DNA of 7,140 bases, from contig URPT01000087.1 of assembly GCA_900549845.1 (NCBI GenBank), positions 1-7,140 on the forward strand, read 5' to 3'. Shown here in pieces: positions 1 through 6,752 of this stretch. Position 1 is the first letter of the stretch. Each line of letters starts with the position of its first letter. The DNA is from an uncultured Veillonella sp. GTDB lineage: Bacteria; Bacillota; Negativicutes; Veillonellales; Veillonellaceae. The notes below the pieces were generated by a model. The model saw nothing but the letters and a program-made list of their open reading frames with translations, searched no databases and was not told the origin of the DNA. Both the position numbers and the translations under genes were made by a program.

Positions 1-2122
1 CGTTGAGCTGTTCTTTAGCCGCATCTAGATTTGATTTACAAACCTTCACCTGCTCATCGTATTCTTTAATTTCAGTCTCTAATGATTCTATCTGTTTATA
101 CCATGCATCAAGATCTGTAGTTGGCAATATCTTAGATAACCCATCTATCTTAGCCTGTACAGAGCTAATCTGAACCGCTACATCATGCAAATTATTAAGC
201 AATTCATTATGACCGATTTCCAACTTTGACAATGTACCTTTAGCCTCAACCAAGTCATGCTCATTTTTAGTTATAATTTCGGTCAACTGTTCAGTGTCTC
301 TACGTAAAGCTGTAAGCTGCTCCATTTGAGACGCCAAGCCTTGTTGAATTGAATCAAATGCATCTTCTGAAAAATTATCAATGGATGATTTGAGTTTAGA
401 AACTTGGTCTTTAACTTGCTCATCTAGCTCATGCAGACGAACAGATAACGTTTCTTTCTGACCAATTTCGCTAGCCTGCTTTTGTAACACCCCATCACGC
501 ACTGCGCGAGCCGCTTCTATTTCCTCTTTTGTAGGATATAACTCAGGCTTAGATGCTAACTGTGGATGCTCTGTAGAGCCACATACAGGACATGGCTCAT
601 TATCTACTACTAAATGGACGAGTTCAAAAGCTCGTCCCTCTGCCATCAAATGTTCTAAACGTTCAAGCTGTATCTTTGAGTTATTTACTGTTTTATCTAG
701 AGTTGCTAACGACCTCTCTTTAGCATCGATATCGTTTTGAACCTTATCTTTCTCTACCAACAATTCAGAATATCGTTGCAAATACCCCAACTGTTCTTGG
801 ATATGAGAAATAGATTCTAACGCTTTACTATTAGCTTGAAACTGTTTTCTCGCTTCAACTAACGTAGCCTCTAAATCAGCAACTAGCTTGTGCTGTACCT
901 GCAACTTAGCTTCACTTTTCTCGCGGTCTTGTGTTTCTAACTGGCTATTTAATGTGCTCAATTCCTTATTTAGCACTACCAACTCATTAAACTGTTCGGC
1001 CTGCTGTTGTAATTGAGCCAACGTAGTCCGCTTAGCTTGCATAGTTTCAGCTTGAGATTCTAACGTTTCATAAACCTCTGTACATTTAGACTCATGTTGA
1101 GTTGCGGCCTCTACACTTTTTTTTGCATCTGAAAGTGCCGTTTTCAAGGTTTTTAATACAGCCTGTTTATCACCAAGTTGTTTATACAATTCATAGCTTG
1201 GTGTTAACCCGGTGAGGAACTGAACCTTTTCATTTAAACTAGACCGCTCCTTTTCTCTTTCTTTTACCAAGTCTAATTTGTTCGTAGCCTCAATAAGAGA
1301 TTGTTGTACCTGATTATATAAGGCCCACTCATTGCGCAATGTATTGAACTGGTCCACTACATCTACAGCTTTATCACGTTCAACAACAAGCGTATCACGA
1401 TGAGGTTCTCTATCTTTCAAAAGTTCTCGTACATGCTCAATAGTTAGTACAGGGATTTCTTCATCATGCGGAATGGATTGCAGTAATGCAGATTGTTTTG
1501 TTATATTTTCTTCAATACCGGATTTTGCTTCATCATAAGCAGATTTTAGGGCATCCTGTAATCTTCGATATAACTCAGTTCTAAAGAGTGTATGTAATAA
1601 CTCCTCCCGTTCACTAGTGGAGGCAACTAGTAATTTTCGAAACTCCCCTTGTGGCAATAATACGACTTGTAAGAATTGATCTTTACGAAAACCTATGATT
1701 TGTTGAATCGTATCCCGAATAGCAGCGGCAGAGGTAGCGATAACTTTCCACTCGCCATCTTTCATTTCATATACAGTAGCACTAGCATTCTGCTCACGCA
1801 TACCTGTACCACGTTTTTTAGCTACCAATTGTTTTGGCAATCTTTCAACACGATACTGAGCCTCACCGATAGCAAAGGAAAAGTCAACACGGGTCATACG
1901 TTCAGGTTCTGCAAAATCACTGCGGATAGCATCTGTTTTTCGCACTTCTCCACTAGGTTCGCCATATAAGGCATACACCATCGCATCTAGTATGGATGTT
2001 TTCCCCGCTCCTGTAGGACCAGAGATGAGGAACATGGAATGGTTTTGGAGCTCATTAAAGTCCAAGGTAACCGAATCGCGGTACGGACCAAAGGCTTCTA
2101 TAGTTAAAGATATAGGCTTCAT
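1..2122 (-). CDS. sbcC: SbcC, ATPase subunit of the SbcCD nuclease (3'-truncated by window edge)
   Basis: The frame is open from the ATG at 2122 to the window edge: 707 codons and no stop. The family is usually about 1000-1050 residues, so the C-terminal ATPase lobe (signature motif, Walker B) lies outside. Seen: an N-terminal start typical of SMC/Rad50-like proteins (KPISLTIEAFGPY), Walker A GPTGAGKT at residues 35-42, a Q-loop in LLPQGEF near residue 158, then a long Gln/Glu/Lys/Leu-rich stretch from about residue 180 that reads as coiled coil. A zinc-hook CPVC follows at residues 511-514 (plus-strand 581-592), then the start of the returning coil. Known for the family: SbcC dimerises through the hook and, using ATP, gates the SbcD nuclease to cut DNA hairpins and protein-blocked ends in the cytoplasm. 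The start is fixed by the strong ribosome binding site inside the end of sbcD and by the conserved N-terminus. It is surely co-transcribed and translationally coupled with sbcD. Confidence 0.96.
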   Translation of the reverse strand, partial: MKPISLTIEAFGPYRDSVTLDFNELQNHSMFLISGPTGAGKTSILDAMVYALYGEPSGEVRKTDAIRSDFAEPERMTRVDFSFAIGEAQYRVERLPKQLVAKKRGTGMREQNASATVYEMKDGEWKVIATSAAAIRDTIQQIIGFRKDQFLQVVLLPQGEFRKLLVASTSEREELLHTLFRTELYRRLQDALKSAYDEAKSGIEENITKQSALLQSIPHDEEIPVLTIEHVRELLKDREPHRDTLVVERDKAVDVVDQFNTLRNEWALYNQVQQSLIEATNKLDLVKEREKERSSLNEKVQFLTGLTPSYELYKQLGDKQAVLKTLKTALSDAKKSVEAATQHESKCTEVYETLESQAETMQAKRTTLAQLQQQAEQFNELVVLNKELSTLNSQLETQDREKSEAKLQVQHKLVADLEATLVEARKQFQANSKALESISHIQEQLGYLQRYSELLVEKDKVQNDIDAKERSLATLDKTVNNSKIQLERLEHLMAEGRAFELVHLVVDNEPCPVCGSTEHPQLASKPELYPTKEEIEAARAVRDGVLQKQASEIGQKETLSVRLHELDEQVKDQVSKLKSSIDNFSEDAFDSIQQGLASQMEQLTALRRDTEQLTEIITKNEHDLVEAKGTLSKLEIGHNELLNNLHDVAVQISSVQAKIDGLSKILPTTDLDAWYKQIESLETEIKEYDEQVKVCKSNLDAAKEQLN

Positions 2123-3493
2123 TTAGTCCTCCTTTAGAATTCGATCCCATACAGAGTTAATGTATTGTTGCTCACGCTCTGTTAACGGTTCTTTCCACAC
2201 GCTTTCAGCAAACTGATTAAATAATTCGCGCTCGTTTAACTCTTTAAAGACTGCATCTCCCATGTCAGCTATAGGTGCTGCCAAGCGACCTACTAAATCA
2301 ATAGTCATGCATCGATGATAGACTTGGCGCAACTTAGCCATCCCATCCATAATAGGCATCGTATCGAGCAATCGGGCCTGCACATAATCCTCTTTATGCT
2401 TATCCTGTAATTCCTTATTGTTTAGCAAATCTTCAAAATAGCCTTCCAATATTACAACGTCACGCTTCGCCTCTACAGGAATGGTGCTAATATCTACGTT
2501 ACCTTTTACATTCATATCAATGATAGTAAAAGACTTCTTCTGCGTATGCTCATCAAAGGAATATTTTAAAGGCGATCCGCTATAACGAATATAGTCTGCC
2601 CCCATTCGTTGAGGCCCATGCAAATGGCCAAGGGCTGTATAGTGAAAGTCTTTAAAGACTTGTGGACTTACTTGTTCACTACCACCGATAGACAAGGTAC
2701 GTTCAGAGCCACCTACATCACCGCCCATTACAAAGGCATGACTAATAGCAATGCTGCGCAACCCCTTTGGCACTTGATTGCGTAAATGGTTGCTCCAAGC
2801 CTGATACATTTGGTCATAGTTGTGTAGATTTAGACCAATTTCATTATTTGAGCCTAAATTTCGTGCGACTTCGTCAGTTATTTCGGTATCAGCAGAACAT
2901 GTATCTGCCATGTCACTACTAGCAAATAAAGAGTCTTCAACAACATCTACAGATGCTTTTTTAGATTTAGAACCCTTAGTTTTTGTTTTGGCCTTCGCCG
3001 CTTGTATTTCTACATTTTCTATATTTTGAATAGTCTCTAAGGAGATATTAGTAGAGCCAAAGCCTAATGCATCCCCAATGCGACGAGGCTCGCTAAATGG
3101 CATAGGGCAAATGGCCACTTTACCATCAGCACCTTCAAATTCAAAGGGTTGTAATGCATGATGAGGGGATCCCCAAATATGGATGCCAGAACGACTTAAC
3201 ATAGAGCGGCCCACCTCAAGTCGTTCAGCTCCGTCATGATTACCACTTACCACGAAGAGTGGTACCTTATAATCCATAGCGAGACGGGTAATGATAGAAT
3301 CCCATAACTCAACGGCTTCAATAGGAGGTACCGCTCTATCAAATACGTCCCCGGCTAACAATATGCCGTCGATTTTTTCATCTTTCAAAATAGAAAAGAA
3401 CTGATTCTCTAACACATGAGCTTGGTCATCTGTTAAATACTGACCATAAAAAATACGTCCTAAATGCCAATCAGCAGTATGTAAAAAACGCAT
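2123..3493 (-). CDS. sbcD: SbcD, Mre11-type nuclease subunit of SbcCD
   Basis: A 456-residue calcineurin-like metallophosphoesterase, the nuclease partner of SbcC (Mn-dependent exonuclease and hairpin endonuclease in family members). The metal-binding motifs are all present and in order: TADWHLG (Asp8, His10), LAGDVFD (Asp49), SGNHD (Asn85, His86), ISHAF (His252) and GHLHG (His290, His292). The C-terminal third (about 340-456) would be the capping domain and SbcC-contact region. The protein is longer than the roughly 380-400 residues usual for bacterial SbcD. The excess lies around residues 160-220, a Lys/Thr/Ser-rich then acidic segment of low complexity between the GNHD and SHAF motifs. The start is supported by the conserved MRFLHTADWHLG N-terminus and a purine-rich AAAGGGGG site 5-6 nt upstream. 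It lies 86 bp downstream of nfo and abuts sbcC with no gap. Confidence 0.96.
   Translation of the reverse strand: MRFLHTADWHLGRIFYGQYLTDDQAHVLENQFFSILKDEKIDGILLAGDVFDRAVPPIEAVELWDSIITRLAMDYKVPLFVVSGNHDGAERLEVGRSMLSRSGIHIWGSPHHALQPFEFEGADGKVAICPMPFSEPRRIGDALGFGSTNISLETIQNIENVEIQAAKAKTKTKGSKSKKASVDVVEDSLFASSDMADTCSADTEITDEVARNLGSNNEIGLNLHNYDQMYQAWSNHLRNQVPKGLRSIAISHAFVMGGDVGGSERTLSIGGSEQVSPQVFKDFHYTALGHLHGPQRMGADYIRYSGSPLKYSFDEHTQKKSFTIIDMNVKGNVDISTIPVEAKRDVVILEGYFEDLLNNKELQDKHKEDYVQARLLDTMPIMDGMAKLRQVYHRCMTIDLVGRLAAPIADMGDAVFKELNERELFNQFAESVWKEPLTEREQQYINSVWDRILKED
2127..2134 (-). promoter_or_regulatory. Ribosome binding site of sbcC, inside the sbcD reading frame
   Basis: AAGGAGGA on the minus strand, about 5 nt before the sbcC ATG. 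These bases also encode the last residues (Lys-Glu-Asp) of SbcD. Since sbcD stops with TAA directly next to the ATG (TAAATG), ribosomes ending sbcD would sit on this site, which points to translational coupling and a fixed subunit ratio. Confidence 0.85.
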
Positions 3494-3579
3494 TTTATCC
3501 CCCTTTCCAGCTCTCCCTATACCTTATCTAAATGTATTTATATAAATAATTATATAACTAAGACTGCGTTTTAGCTTAA
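3494..3579 (-). promoter_or_regulatory. AT-rich nfo-sbcD intergenic region, possible weak sbcD promoter
   Basis: This 86-bp gap carries a minus-strand TATAAT (plus 3549-3554) about 55 bp before the sbcD ATG, but no convincing -35 hexamer at 16-18 bp and no TG extension. The octamer TTATATAA occurs twice (3538-3545 and 3550-3557). A poor 7-bp stem with a mismatch follows the nfo stop (3558-3574) and is not a convincing terminator. sbcDC may therefore be transcribed from here, by read-through from nfo, or both. Confidence 0.35.
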
Positions 3580-4416
3580 TTATTGATTCTCTACAATAGA
3601 GCGCAACATAGCAATTTCTTTTGCATAACCATCTAATTCGTTTGGCGTTTCTAAATAGAACGGCAAGTTCGTCAATTTAGGATGTGTCACAATACGAGCA
3701 ATGGCGTCGATACCAATGTGACCTTCACCAATTTTTTCGTGCCGATCTTTATGAGCGCCCATAGGGTTTTTAGAGTCATTCAAGTGAATGGCTTTTAAAC
3801 GGTCTAAGCCTACAATACGGTCAAACTCATCAATAACACCATCAAGATTATTGACGATATCATAACCACCTTCGTGAATATGGCATGTATCAACACATAC
3901 GCCCATGTATTCTTTTAATTTTACACCGTCGATGATGCGAGCAATTTCTTCAAAGCGGGAACCAATTTCTGTACCCTTACCAGCCATGACTTCTAAGAGA
4001 ACTGTTGTTTTCATTCCAGGGAATAAGATTTCATTCAAACATTCTACGATATATTCGATGCCTTGATCTACACCTTGCTTTACATGGCTACCAGGGTGAA
4101 AGTTATACATTTGGCCTGGTAAATATTCCATACGCTCTAGGTCTTCTGTCATAGCTTGTTTTGCAAAAGTGCGCAAATCTTCTTTTGCTGCACATGGATT
4201 ATACGTGTAAGGTGCATGAGCTAATAAGGTGCCAAAGTTATGTTCTTTCATATACGCACTCAAGCTATTCATATCCTCTACATCGAGGGCACGCATACTA
4301 CCACCACGAGGATTGCGCGTGAAGTATTGGAATGTATTACCCCCAATTTTTGTAGCTTCTTTCCCCATGTTTAAATAACCTTTGCTAATTGATAAATGAC
4401 TGCCGATGACAAACAT
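3580..4416 (-). CDS. nfo: Endonuclease IV (AP endonuclease)
   Basis: A 278-residue TIM-barrel AP endonuclease of the Nfo/EndoIV family. It cleaves the backbone 5' to abasic sites and removes blocked 3' ends during base excision repair, including oxidative damage. All nine residues matching the trinuclear zinc ligands of the family are visible: His67 (LLAHAPY), His107 (NFHPGSH), Glu142 (LLEVMAG), Asp176 and His179 (VDTCHIH), His211 (IHLNDS), Asp224 and His226 (HKDRHEKIGEGHIG) and Glu256 (YLETP). The length matches the short bacterial form. The start is supported by the conserved N-terminus (IGSHLSISKG) and by AAAGGAG 4-5 nt before the ATG. It sits between perR and sbcD on the same strand. A peroxide-sensing repressor upstream and a second repair enzyme downstream fit a repair role, but PerR control is only inferred. 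No clear promoter was found close to the gene. Confidence 0.97.
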   Translation of the reverse strand: MFVIGSHLSISKGYLNMGKEATKIGGNTFQYFTRNPRGGSMRALDVEDMNSLSAYMKEHNFGTLLAHAPYTYNPCAAKEDLRTFAKQAMTEDLERMEYLPGQMYNFHPGSHVKQGVDQGIEYIVECLNEILFPGMKTTVLLEVMAGKGTEIGSRFEEIARIIDGVKLKEYMGVCVDTCHIHEGGYDIVNNLDGVIDEFDRIVGLDRLKAIHLNDSKNPMGAHKDRHEKIGEGHIGIDAIARIVTHPKLTNLPFYLETPNELDGYAKEIAMLRSIVENQ

Positions 4417-4533
4417 AATACTCCTTTATATTTATATAATTCTAAAATTCTAAAATACTCAATTCTAATATCTACTCTATTACGCTTACATCTATTCCAA
4501 AAGCCTAATGAATAGAAGACATATATAACTAAT
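4417..4533 (-). promoter_or_regulatory. AT-rich nfo leader region with short repeats
   Basis: Between the perR terminator and nfo lie about 117 bp of very AT-rich DNA. It includes the nfo ribosome binding site (minus-strand AAAGGAG) and three copies of ATTCTAA on the plus strand, starting at 4439, 4447 and 4462, the first two being perfect tandem 8-mers. Several TA-rich hexamers could act as -10 boxes, but none has a good -35 at the right distance and a sensible distance to the gene. A promoter is expected here because a terminator precedes the region. Confidence 0.35.
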
Positions 4534-4574
4534 ATAACCCCTACCGTGAAGGAGCCCTTCGCGACAGGGGTTAT
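4534..4574 (-). terminator. Stem-loop terminator after perR
   Basis: Outer arms ATAACCCCT (4534-4542) and AGGGGTTAT (4566-4574) pair perfectly. After a 2x2 internal loop, an inner stem of CGTGAAGG (4545-4552) against CCTTCGCG (4556-4563) closes on a 3-nt loop. It begins 3 nt beyond the perR stop codon. The sequence after it on the minus strand (ATTAGTTATATATG) is T-rich but not a clean T-run, so termination may be partial. Confidence 0.7.
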
Positions 4575-4577
4575 GTA

Positions 4578-4997
4578 TTAATGACTTTCTTTTTTAGCAC
4601 ACTCAGGGCATACACCTTCAAAGGTAATATGTTGACCTGTGATTTGATACTCGCTACCTTGATCAGCAATTGTTTTGATAGCTTGTAAATCAATGCCCAT
4701 CATATCCTCTACCTTGTTGCAACGGATGCAACGGATATGGGAATGAGCTTGTGTGTCCCAATCGTAATGAGCGCGCTCATCACCAACTTCTAAAATTTTT
4801 ACAAGACCGATTTTTTCAAAAATCTCCATTGTCTTGTACACAGTTGCCAAGCTCATGCTTGGATGTTCTGGACGCAACGTATGATACAACATTTCTGCTG
4901 TTGGATGATCATGATGACCACGCAATGCATCATAAATCGCAATACGTTGTGGGGTCACTTTAAACCCTTGGCTACGCAGAATTTGTGCGATATCCAT
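4578..4997 (-). CDS. perR: PerR, peroxide-sensing Fur-family repressor
   Basis: A 139-residue Fur-family metalloregulator. It has an N-terminal winged helix (about 1-80, with VTPQR at 14-18 and the recognition helix SLATVYKTMEIF near 49-60) and a C-terminal dimerisation and metal domain. Against B. subtilis PerR (recalled numbering) every key residue is present at a constant offset of six: the regulatory Fe/Mn ligands His31, Asp79, His85, His87 and Asp98, and the structural zinc Cys4 site Cys90/Cys93 and Cys130/Cys133. Asp98 is where Fur proteins usually have Glu, and Asp there is linked to peroxide sensitivity; the C-terminus CPECAKKESH also reads as PerR. Known role: with Fe(II) it represses oxidative-stress genes, and peroxide oxidises the metal-site His residues and releases it from DNA. 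The start has AAAGG about 9 nt upstream. It is probably transcribed alone, between terminators, from an autoregulated promoter. Confidence 0.93.
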   Translation of the reverse strand: MDIAQILRSQGFKVTPQRIAIYDALRGHHDHPTAEMLYHTLRPEHPSMSLATVYKTMEIFEKIGLVKILEVGDERAHYDWDTQAHSHIRCIRCNKVEDMMGIDLQAIKTIADQGSEYQITGQHITFEGVCPECAKKESH

Positions 4998-5060
4998 AAT
5001 ACTCTACCTTTCTCCACTTGGAAATCTATAAGGCATAGGTCATTATCGACCATTTACAAG

Positions 5061-5075
5061 AAATAATTATTATTT
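5061..5075. promoter_or_regulatory. Perfect 7-1-7 dyad, probable PerR operator of perR
   Basis: AAATAATTATTATTT is a perfect inverted repeat of two 7-bp halves around one base, the architecture of the PerR box (TTATAATNATTATAA). It matches that consensus at 10 of 14 defined positions, with only the outer two bases on each side differing. It abuts the -10 box of the perR promoter and covers the expected transcription start, so bound repressor would block RNA polymerase. The box assignment is inference; the symmetry is directly seen. Confidence 0.65.
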
Positions 5076-5104
5076 ATTATATCAAAATTCTCAATACTTA
5101 TCAA
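5076..5104 (-). promoter_or_regulatory. Promoter of perR (sigma-A type, extended -10)
   Basis: On the minus strand: -35 TTGATA (plus 5099-5104), exactly 17 bp of spacer, then TATAAT (plus 5076-5081) preceded by TGA, giving the extended TGnTATAAT form. Only one base differs from consensus across both hexamers. The predicted start is near 5069, inside the dyad, giving an untranslated leader of about 70 nt. Confidence 0.8.
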
Positions 5105-5130
5105 GATAGATAGTATTAACTATTAAGTAA

Positions 5131-5167
5131 TAAAAAATGTGGATTGCTCGTAAGCAATCCACATTTT
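5131..5167 (-). terminator. Intrinsic terminator of the RNA helicase gene
   Basis: A perfect 14-bp stem, AAAATGTGGATTGC (5134-5147) with GCAATCCACATTTT (5154-5167), around a 6-nt loop. On the minus strand it is followed by a run of six T. It starts almost directly after the helicase stop codon (TAA, 5171-5169) and separates this gene from the perR promoter. Confidence 0.92.
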
Positions 5168-5168
5168 A

Positions 5169-6740
5169 TTAGTCTTTAAAGTAAGGTTTGAAGCCTTCAC
5201 CTTGATGACGAGGTTTTCTATCACCACGTGGACGATCAGATCTACGATCATCTCTGCGGCGGTCATCGCGACGTTCACCTCTGCGGTCATCACGGCCGCG
5301 ACGAGGACGGTCATCGCGACGACGATCTCCGTCACGGCGGCGATCACCATCTCTACGACGGTCACCATCACGACGGCGGCGGTCACTACGGCCACCATCA
5401 CGGCGACGGCGTACGCGTAATGGTTTTTCTTCTGTAATATTTACAGGAGTCGTATCTGGTTCTTTTGTTAATAATTTAAGAGCAGCTGCCAACAGTGTTA
5501 CGGAATCGGTATCATTTAACAATTCCTCTGCACTGGATTTGAATGGCGCTAATGCTTCTAAATTATCTGTCATTTCAACGAGGCTTTCAATTGCCAAACG
5601 TTGTTGACCTTCAAGAACTTCACCTAATGAAGGTGCACGACGACGTGCAATTTTACGTTTTGTTAAACGCTCGATAGCATGTAAATGCTCCATTTCACGA
5701 GGGATAACGAACGTGAAAGCTTGACCAGCTTTACCGGCACGGCCTGTACGACCTACGCGGTGCGTGTAGCTTTCAGGATCTTGAGGCATATCGTAGTTAT
5801 ATACGTGAGATACGCCAGAAATATCAAGACCACGAGCTGCCACATCAGTAGCCACGAGAATATCGATGGTACCTTCGCGGAATTGACGAATTACGCTGTC
5901 CCGTTTTTGTTGAGACAAATCGCCATGGATGCCTTCCGCCATGTAACCACGTTTCTTAAGACCTTCAGTTACTTCATCAACACGACGTTTTGTACGTGTG
6001 AAGATAATAGCAAGTTCAGGTGTTTGAATATCGAACAAGCGGCAAAGAACATCGAATTTTTGACGGTCTTGCACTTCGATATAATATTGTTCAATTAAGT
6101 CCATCGTAACTTGAGTCGGTTTCATACGAATCAATGTTGGCTCTGTCAAATATGTTTCAGCTAATTGTTGGATAGCTTTAGGCATAGTTGCGGAGAACAA
6201 CAATGTTTGATGGTCTTCTGGGATAGCACCCAAGATTTTATTGATATCATCAACAAAGCCCATGTTTAACATTTCGTCGGCTTCGTCCAATACCACAACT
6301 TTCACATGGTCAAAGTGGATAGAACCACGATCCATATGGTCCATCAATCGGCCTGGAGTGGCAACGATGATTTGTGGATTTTTTTTCAAGGCACGGAACT
6401 GACGATTAATATCTTGACCACCATAGATAGGTAGTGCTGTGATATTCGTGTATTGAGCCATTTTATTAAGCTCTTCAGCTACTTGGATAGCTAATTCTCG
6501 TGTAGGGGATAAAATAACTACTTGAACGTGACGCTCATTCCCGTCTACGCGTTCCAATACAGGCAAGCCAAATGCTGCTGTCTTACCAGTACCTGTTTGA
6601 GCTTGACCGATCATGTCTTTACCGCTCATGGCTACTGGGATAGCTTCCTGTTGAATTGGCGTAGGCTCTTCAAAGCCCATATCGTTTAACGCTCTTAGAA
6701 CAGGTTCGCTAATCATTAATTGTTCAAATTTTTCTAACAT
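5169..6740 (-). CDS. cshA: CshA-type DEAD-box ATP-dependent RNA helicase with Arg/Asp-rich tail
   Basis: A 523-residue DEAD-box helicase that unwinds RNA with ATP; CshA-type enzymes act in mRNA turnover, ribosome assembly and cold adaptation. All motifs are visible: the Q motif around Phe5 and PTPIQ (26-30), AQTGTGKT (47-54), PTRELA (79-84), TPGR (128-131), DEAD (152-155), SAT (183-185), IIFTRTK (245-251), DVAARGLD (299-306) and HRVGRTGRAG (327-336). Residues about 365-440 (EVLEGQQ, SAEELL, LLTKEPDTTPV) resemble the CshA dimerisation region. Residues about 442-510 form a strongly basic tail built from RRRDGD-like repeats, a likely disordered RNA-binding tail. The ATG at 6740 is the earliest possible start because an in-frame TAG directly precedes it. 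The AGGAGG ribosome binding site is 12 nt away, longer than usual. The gene appears monocistronic, with its own promoter and terminator. DeaD/CsdA is the alternative name, but the C-terminal domain favours CshA. Confidence 0.95.
   Translation of the reverse strand: MLEKFEQLMISEPVLRALNDMGFEEPTPIQQEAIPVAMSGKDMIGQAQTGTGKTAAFGLPVLERVDGNERHVQVVILSPTRELAIQVAEELNKMAQYTNITALPIYGGQDINRQFRALKKNPQIIVATPGRLMDHMDRGSIHFDHVKVVVLDEADEMLNMGFVDDINKILGAIPEDHQTLLFSATMPKAIQQLAETYLTEPTLIRMKPTQVTMDLIEQYYIEVQDRQKFDVLCRLFDIQTPELAIIFTRTKRRVDEVTEGLKKRGYMAEGIHGDLSQQKRDSVIRQFREGTIDILVATDVAARGLDISGVSHVYNYDMPQDPESYTHRVGRTGRAGKAGQAFTFVIPREMEHLHAIERLTKRKIARRRAPSLGEVLEGQQRLAIESLVEMTDNLEALAPFKSSAEELLNDTDSVTLLAAALKLLTKEPDTTPVNITEEKPLRVRRRRDGGRSDRRRRDGDRRRDGDRRRDGDRRRDDRPRRGRDDRRGERRDDRRRDDRRSDRPRGDRKPRHQGEGFKPYFKD
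5208..5415 (-). repeat. Repeat-coding tail of the helicase (RRRDGD-like units)
   Basis: This part of the helicase gene encodes an Arg/Asp/Gly tail. It includes tandem hexapeptide units of the RRRDGD type (about residues 454-476), followed by looser RRDD, RGRDD and RSDRPRGD units. Codons vary between units (CGT, CGC, AGA for Arg; GAT and GAC for Asp), so the peptide repeat has been kept while the DNA has drifted. Its G/C-rich bias also leaves other frames open. Confidence 0.75.
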
Positions 6741-6752
6741 CTAAATGTGTTT

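Noticed and set aside
1676..1969. 97-codon plus-strand open frame
   Set aside because: It lies antisense within the conserved N-terminal ATPase part of sbcC and its translation has no recognisable features.
2820..3029. 69-codon plus-strand open frame
   Set aside because: It is antisense to the low-complexity insert of SbcD and has no support of its own.
3558..3574. Possible terminator after nfo (CTAAGAC / GTTTTAG around TGC)
   Set aside because: On the transcribed strand it is only 7 bp with an A-C mismatch, low in G/C and without a clean T-run. Too weak to call.
4433..4462. Promoter candidate for nfo: TTGAGT, 18 bp, TATATA on the minus strand
   Set aside because: The start site would fall on the nfo ribosome binding site about 10 nt before the ATG, leaving almost no leader. 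The real promoter is probably further upstream.
5035..5054. Small stem GGTC/GACC in the perR leader
   Set aside because: Only 4 bp with a 6-nt loop; this is expected by chance and no riboswitch or ncRNA structure is visible around it.
4751..5066. Two overlapping plus-strand open frames antisense to perR
   Set aside because: They are shadows of the PerR coding region, without a ribosome binding site or protein features.
5123..5437. Several open frames on both strands over the helicase tail, including a Val/Ala/Met-rich minus-strand frame and His/Asp-rich or Thr/Ala-rich plus-strand frames
   Set aside because: They are out-of-frame readings of the Arg/Asp repeat region, whose biased codons exclude stops. 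They lack ribosome binding sites and lie inside a clear DEAD-box helicase gene.
5685..6098. 137-codon plus-strand open frame antisense to the helicase
   Set aside because: It lies opposite conserved helicase motifs IV-VI, and the Cys/Thr/Phe-rich translation looks like a complement artefact.
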